64,000 nt of DNA, taken from the NCBI GenBank assembly GCA_003586115.2, contig QVOM02000053.1, positions 9,175,790 to 9,239,789 on the forward strand, given 5' to 3'. Both the position numbers and the translations under genes were made by a program. Of the stretch, positions 12,331 through 25,141 are shown piece after piece (within the stretch, counting starts at the first letter, position 1; the number at the start of each line of letters is the position of its first letter). This stretch comes from Salvator merianae (lineage: Eukaryota; Chordata; Lepidosauria; Squamata; Teiidae). The notes under the pieces were generated by a model that was given only the letters and a program-made list of their open reading frames with translations, did no database searches and had not been told where the DNA came from.

Positions 12331-12552
12331 ACCGTGTCCTGCCAGTACACCAATTTTGCCATGAAGGCGCAGGGCTGAACCTCCAGTCTCACAACTGAGT
12401 TATGGTGCTGTAAAGTACCCTACAGATCCTGCTGTAGTTCAACAACGTTTGCAGGGCTACAGTTTAACTACCTTTGTGTAAATGCAACCCTCCCTCCCTC
12501 CCTCTTTCTTTCTTGTAACATCTCAATTCATTTTGCACATCAAACTTCTATA

Positions 12553-12626
12553 GGTAGAGATAAGTTCCAGTGAATTAAATGGAGCTTACTCCCAGATAAC
12601 TACACATGCAAAAAATTGCACTCATG
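12553..12626. repeat. Fragment of a widespread squamate TIR-like repeat
   Basis: AAGTTCCAGTGAATTAAATG, GAGCTTACTCCCAG and a TGCACTC end resemble a palindromic reptile repeat that I recall as 'agtcccattgaattcaatggggcttactcccaggtaa...attgcac'. Only part is kept. The call rests on memory of the repeat, not on a search. Confidence 0.45.
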
Positions 12627-12630
12627 TTTA

Positions 12631-13264
12631 TCTTTATAAATGGAGTATTCTGGGAAAAGGTATAGAAGCTTTTTGGAGTCATAGCTACTGGAACTATTGT
12701 GATCAGTTCCTGCACTTCAGAATATACTACTACTTTACTAACAATATGCTAAAATATTTGGTCCTTTCTGTCAGCCACAGCCAACTGGAATCAAAGCCCT
12801 TCATTTCATTTCTCATTCTAAGGATAATTTATCTTCCAAAAATGTTTAGGGAAGGCTAGGAAATGCCTTTAGTTTTGCTTTCCTGCTGACACAAGCAGAA
12901 TTCACATTGCACTGTGGTTTCAAAGGCTGCATAATTTTGGGGTGTGTGTTTTTTTGCTTGTATTTTGGGAGGTTTCCTTGCTAAAGATGCCATTAAACAG
13001 ATGTACAAAGTAGATGAAGGTGCAATGTAGGGTCCTAGCTGCTCAAAGCAGAAATGAAACACAAAGATTTTATATGTCATACATAGCTTTGCTATGTTCA
13101 GTGTCCTGAAATGAGAATTAAGATGAATTAGAAAATATATTTTATATAAAATTTAGATCCATTACTCTTTATAATACACTTATTTTTGTCTTACAGAAGA
13201 CATTGTTTAGAAAAATAGCATCTCGCTTTTTAAAATAGTTTTCTTCACATTGTCTATAACTATT
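12631..13264. other. No gene or recognisable repeat
   Basis: AT-rich sequence with TAAAATAT-type runs around 13120-13160; nothing coding. Confidence 0.5.
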
Positions 13265-13522
13265 AAAATTTACAGTTTTCGACTGAAAACGAAAAAGCCT
13301 ATTCTTTTGGGAAAATGAAATTCATCAAATTTTCACATTTTTTGCTGTGTTTAAACCATGAAAACAGCATTTTTCAATGGTATTTTCACTGGGAAAACAA
13401 TGCAAAAAATGCAAAAACAAATGTGAAAAATGCATTTTTCGACGACAAAATTCACTGACAAAGTGAAAATATAAATTTTCATTCAAAAGTGAATACATTT
13501 TTCTTTTTTGTGCACATCCCTG
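13265..13522. mobile_element. Partial hAT-like non-autonomous element
   Basis: The right end TTGTGCACATCCCTG is the inverted form of the AGGGATGTGCA terminus seen on the complete elements at 58581-58925 and 41022-41347. The interior is built of GAAAA/TTTTC words (TTTTCGACTGAAAACG, AATGCATTTTTCGACG), like the interior of 58581-58925. I cannot find the left terminus or a target duplication, so the left boundary is approximate. Confidence 0.55.
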
Positions 13523-14053
13523 TGAAACAGTGAAATAAAATTAACTGCTTGCAAGGCTTCAGGAAAGTCTGTCTGCAACACACACTTGAGATAAGCTATG
13601 GCACATGTAGAACATCCAGGGATATTCTACACCCAAGTTGTCCAAAACATCTGAGCAGGTAGCATTTGGAAATATAAGTTTCACTTAGGATATATTGGAA
13701 ATAGCTTACCTAAGGAAGAGGAAAGTGCAGTGGCATATATTGGAAAGACCTAAATAACCAATCAATACTGTATCAACATCATTAGTTCCTTTCTTGGAAA
13801 TTCAAACTCACACATCTTAAGGGTTACTCTCTGCTCTAAAAGTTGACATGAGTTCAGTGGGAAAGATTGAAAGGTGCTGTAATCTACAGACTCATCAGGC
13901 AAATCATGGAGAGACAGACCTGTCACACTGGTCCATCACTGCATCACTGGAGTTGACCTGCAAGGCATTTTTATGGCTATGTGGCACGCTTTACAGCTGT
14001 AAATATGGCCAAATGCTCTGTTGCTGTTCCAGTGAAGGGTGTTACAGGGAGGA
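13523..14053. other. No gene or recognisable repeat
   Basis: Mixed sequence without coding signals. Confidence 0.5.
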
Positions 14054-14190
14054 AGAACATCTATGAATCTAAGAAATGCCCCACTAGATCAGACCTATGG
14101 TCCATCTAGTCCACTGTTCTCACAGTGGCCAGCCAACCACACACAGAAGACCACCAGTCAGACATGAGCACTACAAGAGTGAATTATCCT
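14054..14190 (-). mobile_element. CR1-type LINE 3' end, decayed
   Basis: GAACATCTATGAATCTAAG, GATCAGACC, GGTCCATCTAGTCCA and CACAGTGGCCAGCCAACCA match, on the minus strand, the 3' end of the CR1 family seen at 35633-35890. It is more diverged and lacks the long upstream part. Confidence 0.6.
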
Positions 14191-15061
14191 ACACTATCCC
14201 CTTATTTTTCTTTATGGATCTCCATGATGAAGCATGGACATCAAGTGACGGTGGCCATATGACCCATGTGTCATGGGAGTGGCCACCAGCCACATTTTTA
14301 AGAACATCTAACACAACCCTTCTCTCTTTCTATCCTAGCATAATGGAACATGTGATGATGATGATGGCAATGACAGTCAAGGAACCTGACAGAACTGTTA
14401 TTTCAGCTAGGCAGATGGAGACAGTTGGTCTCATCTATCTTCTCTAGTCTGAGCCTGAGATGCTTCAAAACTGAATCCATGAACAAAATGGGAGCAAACA
14501 TATCTTGCTACATTTTTCTCTACTTTTAATAAAGAACACAATAAAAATGGGTAACGGCTGCCATAATGTGTAAGTGTGTGATTGTAAGCCCCTCTGCCAC
14601 ACAATCGATATTTTTTCGTCATTTCAAGGAATTTCTTGTAAGCAGCAAAGTTCTTTCTTTGTGTCCAATATCGTCCCAATAAGACGTATTGATTTGGCTC
14701 AAAGCTCTGGATCAAAATATAAAACTTTCAGATAAGGGATCTTATTACTGCTCAAAGATGCTTCTTTGCTTAGTTTGAGAGACCTGAGGAAGCAATGTGC
14801 AAATCTTGACAGCTCATATAAATCCATTTGCTTGAATTAACTAAACAAAAAAGCTTGTTCAGCTCATCTCCAATCAGATTTCTGAATTTTAAATTAAAAG
14901 AAGCCAAAATATATCAGATTAGAGTAACTGGTGAAATTAGCCTGATATAATTTATTTAAAGTCTCCTTCCAAAAGTTTATTAAACTTCATTGCTGATGAG
15001 GGTGGGTGAGAGATACAGGAGAATAAATGTAGCTTTGGTTAGAATAAAGGCAGCGGATTGT
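14191..15061. other. No gene or recognisable repeat
   Basis: Contains a short ATGATGATGATGG run near 14352. No coding evidence. Confidence 0.5.
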
Positions 15062-15480
15062 AGCCTTCTTTTGTGCAATCTATACCTGAAGGTCTCAGAG
15101 TGGATTAAAACAGTAAAAATAAATAAATAAAAATAATAATGAACCAACTCAAAACAATAATAGCACCTGAAAGAGAGGAGAGGAAGTTGTTTTCTCAGCC
15201 AAAGGCTAGGGTAAATAGGTACACCTTTGTCGGTCTTCTAAATGTATGCAGTGAAAGTGCCTGGCACACCTCAGAGGAGGAGGCCATTCTATAGTCTGGG
15301 GGCTACTACCAAGAAGGTCCGATTTTGAGTCTGACCTCTTAAATTACTGAAAGTGGTGGTACCATGTAGAGGGCCATGCAGATGAAGGCTTTCTCTGGCC
15401 TTTAATGTGGATTAGAGATCAGATGACAACATTAGGTCAGTTGGAGATGGTGACCAAGAGCACCTACTTCCAGATACAAG
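15062..15480 (-). mobile_element. L2-like LINE 3' region
   Basis: The low-coordinate end carries a minus-strand tail (ATCCACTCTGAGACCTTC, then A-rich TTTA units near 15117-15140). Further in are AGGAGGAGGCCATTCTATAG and CTGGGGGCTACTACCAAGAAGG, which correspond to AGAGAATTCCACAGTATAGG in the copy at 59100-59320. This arrangement is typical of a common reptile LINE 3' region that I tentatively place in L2. No reading frame survives. Confidence 0.5.
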
Positions 15481-15941
15481 TGATTTGCCAGCAACAGATA
15501 GCCCTTTCTGATTAGAGATGATATGGCCACAGTAATCCATGCTCCAGTAACTTCCAGACTGGACTATTGTAATGTGATCTACATGGGGCTATTTTTGAAG
15601 ATGGTTCAAAAGCTACAGTTGGTATGGATGCAGCAGCTAGACTGCTGATTGGAATTGCTGGTTGGATGCACACCATGCCGATCTTAACTTTAAGTCTCTA
15701 GAATGGCTTGTCTCCCAAATATATAATGGAATGGCTTTATATATTCCTTCATAGCTATGTCCGAAAGCTTAAGTTCTTTTGACTCTTCTAGAAGTCAAAC
15801 CCTCTGAAGATGGACATCGTAGCTTGGTCCAAAAGCTTAGTTTCTCAGAAGGATTATGGCACAACAGCCAAAAAAATGCTACAAAGGAGTGGATGTCTGT
15901 TTAGTAATGCTTAGAGTTACTATATGAAAAGGAGGACACTG
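15481..15941. other. No gene or recognisable repeat
   Basis: Plain sequence with no tandem repeat and no coding evidence. Confidence 0.45.
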
Positions 15942-15949
15942 TTTCAGCT

Positions 15950-16271
15950 TAGAGATGTGCCAAACTGATTCAGGTTTGAACCTAGCTGAATAAAACAAAG
16001 GGTGTTTTACAGGTTGAAGTTCAATCCATTACTTGTTTCAAAATAGAATTTGAATTTGAACAAAGGGGAGCTCAAACAAACCTATTGAACACACCGTTTG
16101 ATCCTAGGTTTGAAGGTGTTCAAAGATGTTCCAAAGGTTCACATTTGGACTGAACACTCTGCCTGTTTGAAGAAAAAAGAAAAGAGAAGAAAAGAACAGA
16201 ACAGAACAGAACAGAAAAGAAAAAACTGAATTCAAACCAAACAGCTAGTTTAAGTTTATGCACATCTCTTA
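15950..16271. mobile_element. hAT-like non-autonomous element, 322 bp
   Basis: Starts TAGAGATGTGCC and ends TATGCACATCTCTTA, which are inverted copies apart from one extra base. Candidate 8-bp target duplications TTTCAGCT (15942-15949) and TTTCTGTT (16272-16279) match at six of eight positions. The interior contains GGTTTGAAC/GTTCAAA words in both orientations and an AGAAC pentanucleotide run at about 16190-16215. There is no transposase, so it would have needed proteins from an autonomous relative. The hAT assignment rests on the 8-bp duplication and the terminal form, which is clearer in the copies at 36711-37438 and 58581-58925. Confidence 0.7.
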
Positions 16272-16279
16272 TTTCTGTT

Positions 16280-18069
16280 ACTTTAATAATTGCAAGGAAC
16301 AGGGAATTTCAGCAAATATAGTTTGCCATGCAGGCCACACTTGCTGAAATTCCTTCTTTTATGCAACTATTATTAGAACAGGAACTGTGTCCTCTTTCTC
16401 AAATGGTAATCCTAGTAGTGCTGGACTTGAAAACATCCATAAAGCCAGGAAAGGTTGTCTTGCTATAAGAAGTATGAACAGTCAACAGGGATGGGTGATG
16501 AGGTGTACAGATTAGATCTTTAGACTTGGAAGAGTATGGTGGTTGATATCCAGACCCTATCTTACAGATTATATAGATTGCAGCTTCATGTCTGTACTTC
16601 AGATTTGCTTAACATGTATTCCTAACTGTGTTTATAATAAAAAAAATGCTGTTACTGTGACATGGAAAATCCATCCCAGCTAGCTAAGACTGATACAGAT
16701 GGTGGTAAAAAAAACATCTGGAGAGCATCATGGTGGTGAAAACAGCCATACCCCTTTGTATTGACAAATGTGATGTGACTCTGTAAATAGATCAATTGAA
16801 ATGCAATCTAGATCAACAAGATTAAAACTTGCTAATGCTGACTCCACCCTCCCCTTAAAAACTAACCCTTCCTTGAAGGCCAAAGTTCCATAAGCATTTG
16901 TTGTGATTGCTCATTAAGGAAAGAATTATGACACATGTCCTTTTTAATTATTATTTTTTCCCTTGGTGGACATCCTCACATGACAGTGGAGACACCCACT
17001 TACAATTAACTGTGAAGATGGGGCCGAACAGACAGATTCATTCAGAGATTGCCATCTTATCCAGTTTTAGACATGTTCTACTCCTTTCCTAACAGTGCGT
17101 ATCAAGCACTGACTTGATGCTCAAGAAAAAACCCCCACAGGCGTAGGACAAAACTGTCATGGACAGTATAGACACTACTAAAATCATCATAAGAAGCAAT
17201 CGTAGCATATAATATATTGATTGCCATCAAAATCCTGATAGAAGTCATCAAAACATATATTTTAATAACCATGATAGAAGAGATTATAATGCTGTTCTAG
17301 TGAGACATTTTAAAATTTTGTGCAATGTTGCAGGTGGTAGCATGAAGATACTAATGTCCTCATCATCTATAATCCATAATAAAGGACAGAGTATGCATTT
17401 GGAAGTGACTTTTTCCCCAGCCATTAATGGCACTAACATACAGATGCTACTGCATCTAAGTGTTTTTCAGCCTCCACCCCCCACCGTATATAGATGTAGC
17501 CTTGGATATACAGTCTTCAAGTTATTGTTACTCTGCTATAATTCTTATTTTCCCTAACCCATCTACACCCCTTACTGATAGTTCTTCACACTCCCTGACG
17601 CCAGACATTTAATTATCAGAAATGGGGCTCATTCACACTGAGCAAACTTTATGCAAGCTTTGCACAGACTACCCAGGCAACCTACATTCATCATCAGCAG
17701 GATAATTTTTGCATTAAGCATAGTTAAGCATTAACAGATGTCTACTGGGACTGGTAGAGGTGAAGGCAAATCAGCTAAAAGAAAGTGGTTCTAGGGATCA
17801 AAGTAAGTAGGGCTACTGCTAGGTGAAATCCTGTCAGGCGTGCGAGAAACTTGACATCACTGAACTTGCTTCAGAGGATTATTTTGAGGAGAAAATGGAA
17901 GGGAGGAAAACAGTGTGTTGCGTCTTTGTCCTTTCTGCACTCGCCTTTGGACCGGTCTATGATGTAGACAATGAGTCTCCCTTCTGTATCATACACCACC
18001 AGTCCAAGTGAGGCCCACCCTCTGCTGGTACACCCTGCCCATCAGTCTATGGAACTGGATAGTTATAAG
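16280..18069. other. No gene or recognisable repeat
   Basis: AT-rich plain sequence. A TGCAAGCTTTGCA-type palindromic patch lies near 17650. Nothing coding. Confidence 0.5.
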
Positions 18070-18255
18070 AAAGGATTAGACAAATTCATGGGGGACAGGT
18101 GTGTCAATGGCTACTGGACAAAATGCCTCTAAAATCCAGTTGATAACGAATGGACGTTTTGCCTTTGTCTTCTGCTTGGGAATGCCCAGAAGCCATTGGT
18201 GGGCCACTGGACTAGATGGGCTGTGGCCTGATCTAGCAGAGCTCCTGTAACACAC
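18070..18255 (+). mobile_element. CR1-type LINE 3' end
   Basis: Begins AAGGATTAGACAAATTCATG and continues GGTGTGTCAATGGCTACT, GCCCAGAAGCCATTGGTGGG, CCACTGGACTAGATGGGC and TGTGGCCTGATCTAGCAG, the same block order as 80-313. The usual TTCTTATG tail is replaced by an ACACACAAGTAAGAAGA near-duplicated 17-bp unit at 18251-18285. Confidence 0.8.
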
Positions 18256-18448
18256 AAGTAAGAAGAACACACAAGTGACAAGAGACTTGGATGTCACCAT
18301 TTTCAACCCCACTCCCCCTCAAAAAAATACCACTTTCAGATCCTTTATCATGAATATGAAAGTTTTCACCACTTTGTTTTTTTCATCATGCGTGATAAGG
18401 GAACATCACGAATACGGCATCATAAATGGGCAGGCCTTGCAGGAAATA

Positions 18449-18507
<59 letters not shown>
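18449..18507 (+). repeat. (TCTG)n(TCTA)n microsatellite
   Basis: Four TCTG-type units grade into about ten TCTA units without interruption. Confidence 0.97.
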
Positions 18508-18559
18508 GAATAATGGGAGAGGGGCCTATAAAATATAATGGGAGAAACCTCTCTCAGTG

Positions 18560-19170
18560 TATACTCACAGTTCTGTTCATAGTTTGAAAAATGACATTTA
18601 CCTGCTTTCAGTTAAGAATTGAATATTTCTGCCTGTTTCTAGTGCCTTGGAAATCTGAGTTTCTCCAACGCCTCCTTTGTGAAATTCAAGGTCTTTAGTA
18701 CTGTCAGGAGGGAAGCATTGCTAGCAAATTGACTTCCTGTATCTACAAAAAGCAGTCGTAAGATGCTGTGGAAGGTAATTATATGCACTGCTCAAAATAT
18801 TTCAAATGAACTTGTTCTTACAAAGAAATAAGTTATGAAGTTAACTTTTTTTTTCCTGCCTGTGTGTGAATAATTAAAGTATTGTCACTACTCTAAATTA
18901 CCATCCATTGTTAACTTACATCATTAAATCTTGCCTCTTTGCTGAGGAATAATGAAAAATACACTTAATTAACAGTTATTGCAAGCTTTAGGCCATTGAT
19001 AACACTGTTCGCAGAGTGAATTTCACAAGTATGTTTTGTACCGTTCTTGAAATTGCTTTCCTTTATGCCAGATCCCTGCTTAGCTATGTAAGCATAACAT
19101 TTTTTTATATATATCAGGAGGGAAAATAAAAACCCTTCCCCCACAAATTACGTCAATATCGGTTAAGATT
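18560..19170. other. Repeat-free block, possible conserved non-coding element
   Basis: No LINE, hAT or foldback signature is visible. The block is rich in homeodomain-type TAATTA cores (for example TGAATAATTAAAG near 18870 and ACTTAATTAACAG near 18964), as many vertebrate developmental enhancers are. Conservation cannot be judged from one sequence, so this is only a candidate. Confidence 0.25.
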
Positions 19171-19599
19171 AGGTTGCTGCATGCTGACAAAAGGAATGTG
19201 ATCTTAATTTCTGCTCCTGCTTCTTCTTTTCAAAACCAACATGGAGGGCGGAGCTGTGACCAGAAGCAGTTGCTTTGTTCCTTTTTTTTTTGCACTGAAT
19301 TTATGTGAAGCTTCAAGCGGTTGGCTGGATCCCACCAATACAGACTCTTCTGGATTTCTGATAGCTTTACTTTCCAACATTTTGTGGACAGGGAGGTGGT
19401 AAAATGGGGGGGGGGAGGGCAGCTCCTCCCCCCAACAGTTCCCTGAGGACCAAATCTGTGAATTTGAGAAGATGACTCTAGTTAATATCTTTGTTGTTTC
19501 GATTAAGAAGGTGATAAGATGCCCTACCCCCTTTCCTTCCTGGATATTGTAAAGAGGTTTGTCAGCACCGTAAAGAATGTGCCGCATTCTTCAGATGAA

Positions 19600-20340
19600 A
19601 TAAGGCCAATCAGTGCAATAATGAGGAAAGTAATATCTCCCCTGAGAGTCTGATTGGGTTTTCATCAAATCAGCCAACCTTTTCCAGTCATTTAAACCAG
19701 TATTCACTCCATACCGGGAGTTATGCTGCCTCAGATATTTTACCACACACACACACACACACTTATTATCACTGATAAACTGAATAATTGGAAGCAGGTT
19801 GATGTATATCTATATGTGCTCTTTCTCTAAAATACATTTTTTTTTTAAAAAAAATATTGATTGCTTGTTTTGGATGGGTTGTGTTTATTAAAATATACAC
19901 TTCAGGGTTTTCTCCACATATGTGGTAGCCATTCAGAAGCACCCCTTGCAGAGTAGCAATGACAACACCATAAAAAGAAAGGAATTGCTGGATATCACCA
20001 GAGGATTTATCCCTTTCTGATGGTGCCTAGTCTTTCTCTTTTTCCTTCTTTTTTTAATGTCTCCCATGGACTATAGCTTATTTAGCACAAGGTCTACCAC
20101 TCCATGACAAGATACCCAATTCTTGTTGTAATTAGAGACTGACACATTTATTTTTTATTTATGCATTAATTTGGCTCTCCAGGATAAACCTCTAAAATGA
20201 GTCATTTAATTTACCAGAGACTGGGAGAACAACACTTACCAGGATGTTTCATTATTTCACCCCTTTTCAATCAAAATGACTTGAATAAAATGCAAGAGCG
20301 CGGCTAGAGAAACACACGCATACAGAAAGAGAGCAAAAGA
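19600..20340. other. Repeat-poor block, possible conserved non-coding element
   Basis: Apart from a short (CA)n at 19743-19762 the sequence lacks recognisable repeats and contains ATTAATTTGG and TCATTTAATTTACC words near 20165-20215. No coding evidence. Confidence 0.22.
19743..19762 (+). repeat. (CA)n microsatellite, short
   Basis: Ten CA units. Confidence 0.9.
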
Positions 20341-20399
20341 ATTAGACCCAGCAGTCACTCAGCAGCTGCAATTTATTTTAATAAAAAATAGTCTTGTCT

Positions 20400-20660
20400 C
20401 TTCTTACCAGGTGAGACACCCAGCAAAGTGTCTTCTGCTGCCATGTTTCCACCTGTGGTGGCAAAACCACCCACCTTGCAGTGATTGTGCCACTCCATTA
20501 GTGGGTGCAACTACTGTCTGAGGTACCATTTTGTGAGGATGTGATTTTGCCATCCCCTCTAAAGAATGCATCCACTCACGAAAGAAGGAGGCATCGTGTC
20601 AGGCAGCAGTGATCACAATGCCTTTCTGATATACCCTAGATGCAGACATTGCTATTTACA
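20400..20660 (+). repeat. Dispersed repeat family 3, copy 1
   Basis: Matches 24770-25035 over about 130 bp: CATGTTTCCACCTG-GTGGC, TGCCACTCCATTAGTGGG, GTCTGAGGTACCAT and GTGATTTTGCCATCCC here, against CATGTTTCTACCTGCAGTGGC, GGCATCCCATTAATGGGC, TTTGAGGCACCAT and GCAATTTTATCACCC there. A later GATGGAGACATGACC also has a counterpart. Non-coding and of unknown class. Confidence 0.55.
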
Positions 20661-21794
20661 GATGGAGACATGACCAATGTGTAGACAGAAAGGTAATATT
20701 CCACATGATTTCAATAAATAGCAACAATAATGCAAAACAATCATTAATGGCTGCTGCAACTTGTGGCTGGAGAGACAGATGAGAAGGTTACAACTTTACA
20801 GAACCCCAAAGGGGTGCTTGGCGTGGAGGTGTGATACATACATGCTTATATGTTTCTGGTCCTCAAGCTCTGGGGAAAATATCAGAGGCTGCAGGATTTG
20901 CTTCACAGCTTACAGAGTTTCTGCCTGGTGTGATTAACCTTTGGAACAGAAAGTGCCCTGGGAGGTGTCTGTTTTCTGGCCAATACTTTATCATGCCGGT
21001 GATACAGAGCAACAATGATAAGTTGGCCTTGTTCTACAGATGTGGCAGCAGGGGTAGAAGAATATAACAAGAGCCCTTGGAGTATTGTGTTTTTTTTTTC
21101 ATGCTCTGCATGAGGAACATCTTTAGGGGTGCTTTTAGCCCCTTGGGAGTAGACTGTAGGCCCAATATAGTGTTGGCATGCAGACATTGGGTGGCCTTTC
21201 TAACTGTCCATTTTCAGCCATGTGGATGCAGCCGAAAATAAAATGATCTGGTAGCAAAATTGGTAGAACTATTGAAAGATGAAACAAAATAAGGCTTCAA
21301 TTCTATGTAACCCTAAAGTGGTACCACTGAACATAATGGAGGAAGCCTATTCTTAGCCAATTCTGGACCAAAATATATGGAAGAATGTGGGACAGTGGGC
21401 TCCAGCTCTGAGCGACAGGCTGTGGTAAGATGCTGCCCACTTTGCCCTGATGTGCAGATGTCCATAACAATGAAACAAAGACTTTATCCTCATGTCCTCT
21501 CCAAGATGCTTCGGCAGACTGCCTGGGACATTGAGTCTCTCTTTCCAGCAGACTCTTAGCGTGACACCTGTCCAAGGTGACTGGAGGCAACGGGCCCCAC
21601 CCACAGTGTCTTTGGATGCACTAGAAATGCCACACAGACTTTTTGAGCTCCATGAAACCTGCCATTGGAGCACAACCACTGTTCAGTGCAGGAACCCTTA
21701 GTGTTCTCTGCTTAAAAATCTCCAGTTCAGGAGAGGACATTGTTTTTGAGCCAACTTACGCTACTGTAAAACAACTCCTATCTAGATCCTTCTA
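20661..21794. other. No gene or recognisable repeat
   Basis: Several overlapping short frames lie on both strands at 21300-21700, none resembling a known protein. Confidence 0.5.
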
Positions 21795-21860
21795 ATCTTT
21801 ATTTTATTTATGTGTTAAGTATGAATATCCTGCCATTCATTTCAGTGTCCCAGAATCATC
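21795..21860 (-). mobile_element. LINE-like 3' tail, decayed
   Basis: Minus-strand GGACACTGAAATGAATGGCAGGATATTCA followed by an AAATAAAATAAA tail has the form of an L2/CR1-like 3' end. Weak on its own. Confidence 0.3.
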
Positions 21861-23065
21861 ACCATCACAACCACCAGCTCCACCATCATCATCACCATCA
21901 TTTCTAATACAACAATCCAAAATTGCAAGTTAATATGCTGTGAAATTACAGAAAAGCAAGAAAAAGGCTTGGTAGTGTAACTTTCTTCTGAGATCCACTT
22001 AAAAACCTATGTAGCATACATGCAAATCTTGGCACAGAGAACTTTATTGACATGGGGTCACTACTAAAAAAGGACTTGTCCCTCATATCCATCAGCCTAG
22101 ACATGTTCAATAGGGGGTCATCTGCCTTTATAGTAGAGCAGATGAGAAAGAAGCTTACTGCAGCAGTTCATTAAAAAAAAATCCCTTTAAAAAGAAGCAA
22201 GACAACCAGCTCATCATAACTACAGCTACATAGAAAAACTAATTTCTGAAGCAGACATAATTGTTGCTGTGAAAAAGACACATGTCTAGTAGTAGAGAGC
22301 CTACAGAATGTTGTAAAAAGTGACATTTTGAGGCAAACTTGAGATTCCTGTTCAGGGAAAGCATCTGTATAAAGCAATAAGTATCCATCTGCCAGGTCAA
22401 ATCATTCAATTTTATTTACTTATTTATTTATTTGCATTTTTGCAATTCACAGTATTTGAACTTCTACCATATTTGTATGTACAGTACAAATTCTGGTCCA
22501 TTTGAAAGCACATTCTTCAGATGGAAATAGTCTCCTTACAATTGCATGATATGTAGATGTCCATGGACAGATAAAGGCTGTATAGGTAGCTAGTTCCATT
22601 TGGGCAGGATCCGCACAACAGCAGATCCTACTACTTTTAGGGTCAGAGCATGTGCATTTCCTGACTGCAGTATTTCTGTATGGCCATATTTTCAAAGATG
22701 CGCGAAGTGACCAAAAGTTCCCTGCCCTTTCATATATGATTTTAGCGTTGGAGAGGCAACCAGGCACTTCCAGGTTAGTCTGCCTGGGGCTGTTGGAGGG
22801 AGTACAACGAGAAAATGCTGTCCTTGTGCTTTCTCCTGGTCTGAACTTTGACTGTTTTTTCCACCTCTTTATGGTGGGCTGTTAGCCTGGTAGGCATGGG
22901 ACTGTGTAAATTCTACACCTTCCAGGGCATCCCATGTTATCATCCCAGTGCTGAATGAAACCTGACAGGCAACGAGCAAATGGAAATGGGTCCATCCAAA
23001 GTCTGTGCAGAGAAATGACATTGACAAATGGAATTGTGTAAAATTGGTTGCCCAGAATCCCATGT
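21861..23065. other. No gene or recognisable repeat
   Basis: A (CATCAC)-type triplet-rich patch at 21857-21900 and a TATTTATTTATT run near 22411-22432 are low-complexity only. Confidence 0.5.
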
Positions 23066-23152
23066 GAACATAAGAACATAAGAGAAGCCCTGCATGGTCA
23101 GACAGCAACTCATCTAGTCCAGCATTCTTTCTTGCACAGTGGCCCACCATTT
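23066..23152 (-). mobile_element. CR1-type LINE 3' end, short
   Basis: GAACATAAGAACATAAGAG, GAAGCCCTGCATGGTCAGAC, CATCTAGTCCAGCATTC and CACAGTGGCCCACCA are the inverted 3' terminus of the CR1 family, with two tail units intact. It is cut off after about 85 bp, as expected for strong 5' truncation. Confidence 0.85.
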
Positions 23153-24769
23153 TTTTTTAAAAAAATTGTAATGGACCTAAAGCAGAAACCTTGTATTAAG
23201 CATGAATAGTATCACACACACAAAAAAAATACCTCCTTAGATGTATATATAAAACTTTGAGAAAAAACTGTTCTCCATTATCACTCGCCATGTCATATAT
23301 CCATGACTGCAGGATTCCAGAGGATTTTGCAATACGTCATGTACGTAACTCATGCATCTGTGAACAAGCAGTAAAAATTAACACTTCACATCTCCCTTTT
23401 TAGGGTGAAACTGCTGGTTTCCACCCACCTCACTGTTTTTATATTCACAGGGTTTTCCTGGAAAGGAACCCCTGCTAATATGTATGCTAGTATGCATAAA
23501 GCTGCATGCATATGACATTCTCTTACCTTAACGTTATGGACTTCCTCTGTACATATATTTGCATCTGTCATATTCATATCTGAGAAGGAAGGAAATCCAT
23601 GAGAGTCGGCATATATAGGTTGCTTGGCAGAGAGCACAGTAGTCAGACCAGCAAGAACCAGGGTTGTTTTTGTTTTTTTTCCACAGTCAAGCGGATTGCA
23701 GATTTGAGGACTACATTGAAATAACATGGAATTGGTTGAGTTCAGAATTCCAGCTGTGTAAATTAACATAGCACTGTTGAAGTCAGTGGAGTCACATCAG
23801 TTGACACCAGCTGATGGTTTGGAGTCGGCATGTGTCATTTATGCAAATGAAAGCAAATGAGCAGCTCTTTCAGCAGGGTTACAACTCTTATAGAACTAGT
23901 CAGCCATTTCCCTCTCTCTCCCTCTCTTTCTTTCTTCTTTTCCCTTTCTTCTTTTCTGAAACCTCGCAAAAGATCGCGTGTGTTGGTGCTGATGCTTCTG
24001 TTGGACAAATGTTGAATCAAAAGCACTGACAGTAGATTATGGACCTAACCAAGGGACAAGCAATGAAATTGTGAAATGTCCTTTACTCACTTTACAAATA
24101 GAAGCATTGTCTCCTTTCCTTGAAGTTTTGGTTTTAGTTCCTTGAAGATTAGAAATTTTGCACAGAAGTACGCATAACTGGAAGCACATACTTTCTGTTA
24201 TATTTGGATGTTCTCACTCCGCGTGCTCTGATGCAGATGACGGGGTCATTTTGTGGTCAAAAGATAAGATACTGGGGGGCTGAGATAGAAACCGGAGGGA
24301 ACTGCAGCAAAATGAACTCGAGGTCATACATAACCGCACAGCCAGTCAATCAGGCGTGTAGGAAGGCCTGTTGATTCCTTTGTTGACTACACAAGCACTA
24401 ACCCTCAAAACCTGAACATTAGAAATACCTGGTGAAGTCCCACCTCCAGTTCCTATTTCCTCATCTAAAGTAGGGAAGTATGGATCTTTCCAATGCCATA
24501 CTTCTCGTTGTCTGTCCTTTGTGAAAATGTCATCCCACTTTTAGTGTAATAAATGGAACAGATAGGCATATTTTGAGCCAACTGGATTTTTTGGCATTAT
24601 AAATGATGCTATCGGACATGATGTCGGCTGTCAATTCTCAATGGAGACACATAAAGTTAGTGGCAGTGGTGCCAATGGAGGAGGACCACAGATCCAAATC
24701 TTTGGGATAAGAAGGCAAGGTGAGGCAGTGGCAGTTTACTGAAGGTGATGAAGATTTAGGGTAATGATC
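23153..24769. other. No gene or recognisable mobile element
   Basis: Contains a polypyrimidine TCTC/TTTC tract at about 23910-23955. No coding evidence. Confidence 0.5.
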
Positions 24770-25035
24770 TTTAAAGCATCTCCTGCAGTCATGTTTCTAC
24801 CTGCAGTGGCAGAAAGCACCTCGCGTGCAATCATGGCATCCCATTAATGGGCACAATTGCCATTTGAGGCACCATATTGCAAGAGTGCAATTTTATCACC
24901 CACATGGAGGTGCCCTGGAGCATCATTCCAAAGTGGAATCCAAGGAATGACCTGTTGGGTAGCAGTAGCAGCACTTCCCCAACACAGTCCAGTTGTAGTT
25001 GCCTCTGTTTTCCATTGGAGACACAGCCAATGTCA
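24770..25035 (+). repeat. Dispersed repeat family 3, copy 2
   Basis: Aligned with 20400-20660 and, inverted, with 35385-35500 (see those entries). No conserved frame. Confidence 0.55.
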
Positions 25036-25106
25036 GAGTTCTTGTTTGTGACCTCATTGTTCTTGTATTACAGTTCTGATGGCATTTCTACAATTGGTCC
25101 AGTGGA

Positions 25107-25141
25107 AGATGATGATGTTGATGATGATGATGATGATGATG

